Shown here in pieces: positions 63,975 to 64,000 of a stretch of DNA of 64,000 bases. Origin of the DNA: Actinoplanes auranticolor. Lineage in GTDB: Bacteria > Actinomycetota > Actinomycetes > Mycobacteriales > Micromonosporaceae. The stretch is taken from assembly GCF_018332655.1 (NCBI RefSeq), contig NZ_BOQL01000050.1, positions 18,118 through 82,117 of the forward strand, written 5' to 3'. Numbering within the stretch: the first letter of the stretch is position 1; each line of letters begins with the position of its first letter. The notes beneath the pieces were generated by a model. That model saw only the letters and a list, made by a program, of their open reading frames with translations. It was not told where the DNA came from and ran no database searches. The translations under genes were made by a program, and so were the position numbers.

Positions 63975-64000
63975 CCGGTCGACGATGACGGGGTAGCGCC

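Overview
The window is high-GC actinomycete DNA: frequent GTG/TTG starts, strong GGAGG-type ribosome binding sites, overlapping stop/start junctions, and GC-rich hairpins at gene ends. Almost the whole 64 kb looks like one natural-product locus, namely most of a gene cluster for a chromoprotein-type (9-membered) enediyne. The diagnostic pair is an enediyne polyketide synthase with its conserved cassette (15936-18913 and 22543-31364) and a secreted apoprotein of the neocarzinostatin family (60520-60972). No tRNA, rRNA, CRISPR array or insertion sequence was seen. The genus cannot be told from the sequence.

Layout. 1-8274 holds a partial FAD oxidoreductase, a YaaA/DUF1801 pair, a 14-TM exporter, an enediyne-type epoxide hydrolase with a divergent ArsR regulator, a second FAD oxidoreductase and a membrane acyltransferase. 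8321-12843 is a minus-strand operon with a cysteine desulfurase-like enzyme, an FGE-fold protein, a ThiS/MoaD-like carrier ending in GG, a quinone-oxidoreductase-like protein and a sugar nucleotidyltransferase. 13147-21152 has an SgcJ-like protein, an acyl-CoA-dehydrogenase-fold flavoenzyme, two AraC-type and one MerR-type regulator, and the E5/E4 (UnbU/UnbV) pair. 21206-31364 is the core operon: two DUF1702 proteins, PKSE, E10 thioesterase, flavin reductase and P450. 31518-36983 is a plus-strand operon (DinB-like, DUF5987, GMC oxidoreductase, AhpD-like, cation/proton antiporter). 37044-42412 holds sugar tailoring genes (C-methyltransferase, glycosyltransferase, N-methyltransferase-like) and an HpaB-type aryl hydroxylase. 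42542-50587 is the beta-tyrosine module (condensation enzyme, halogenase, MIO aminomutase, C-A-PCP NRPS, free PCP). 50633-63974 holds an aryl-CoA-hydroxylase-like flavoprotein, a methyltransferase, an iterative aromatic PKS, an aryl acid-CoA ligase, the apoprotein, a hydrolase, a small membrane protein and a second P450.

How it fits together (inference from family knowledge). PKSE and E10 with E3/E4/E5 build the polyene precursor; P450, flavin-dependent enzymes and the epoxide hydrolase mature the core. Tyrosine is converted to beta-tyrosine, loaded on a carrier, chlorinated, ring-hydroxylated and joined to the core by the condensation enzyme. A KS-AT-DH-KR-ACP PKS makes a salicylate- or naphthoate-type acid that is methylated, hydroxylated and CoA-activated. 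An aminodeoxysugar is attached by the glycosyltransferase. The product is sequestered by the apoprotein and exported. Several expected genes (sugar dehydratase/aminotransferase, other core accessory genes) are absent and probably lie outside the window.

The most unusual parts are the sulfur-transfer operon at 9457-12843, which has no obvious counterpart in the 9-membered enediyne clusters I recall; a C-A-PCP NRPS with a degenerate condensation active site; and an aryl-CoA-hydroxylase-like protein with a shortened second domain.
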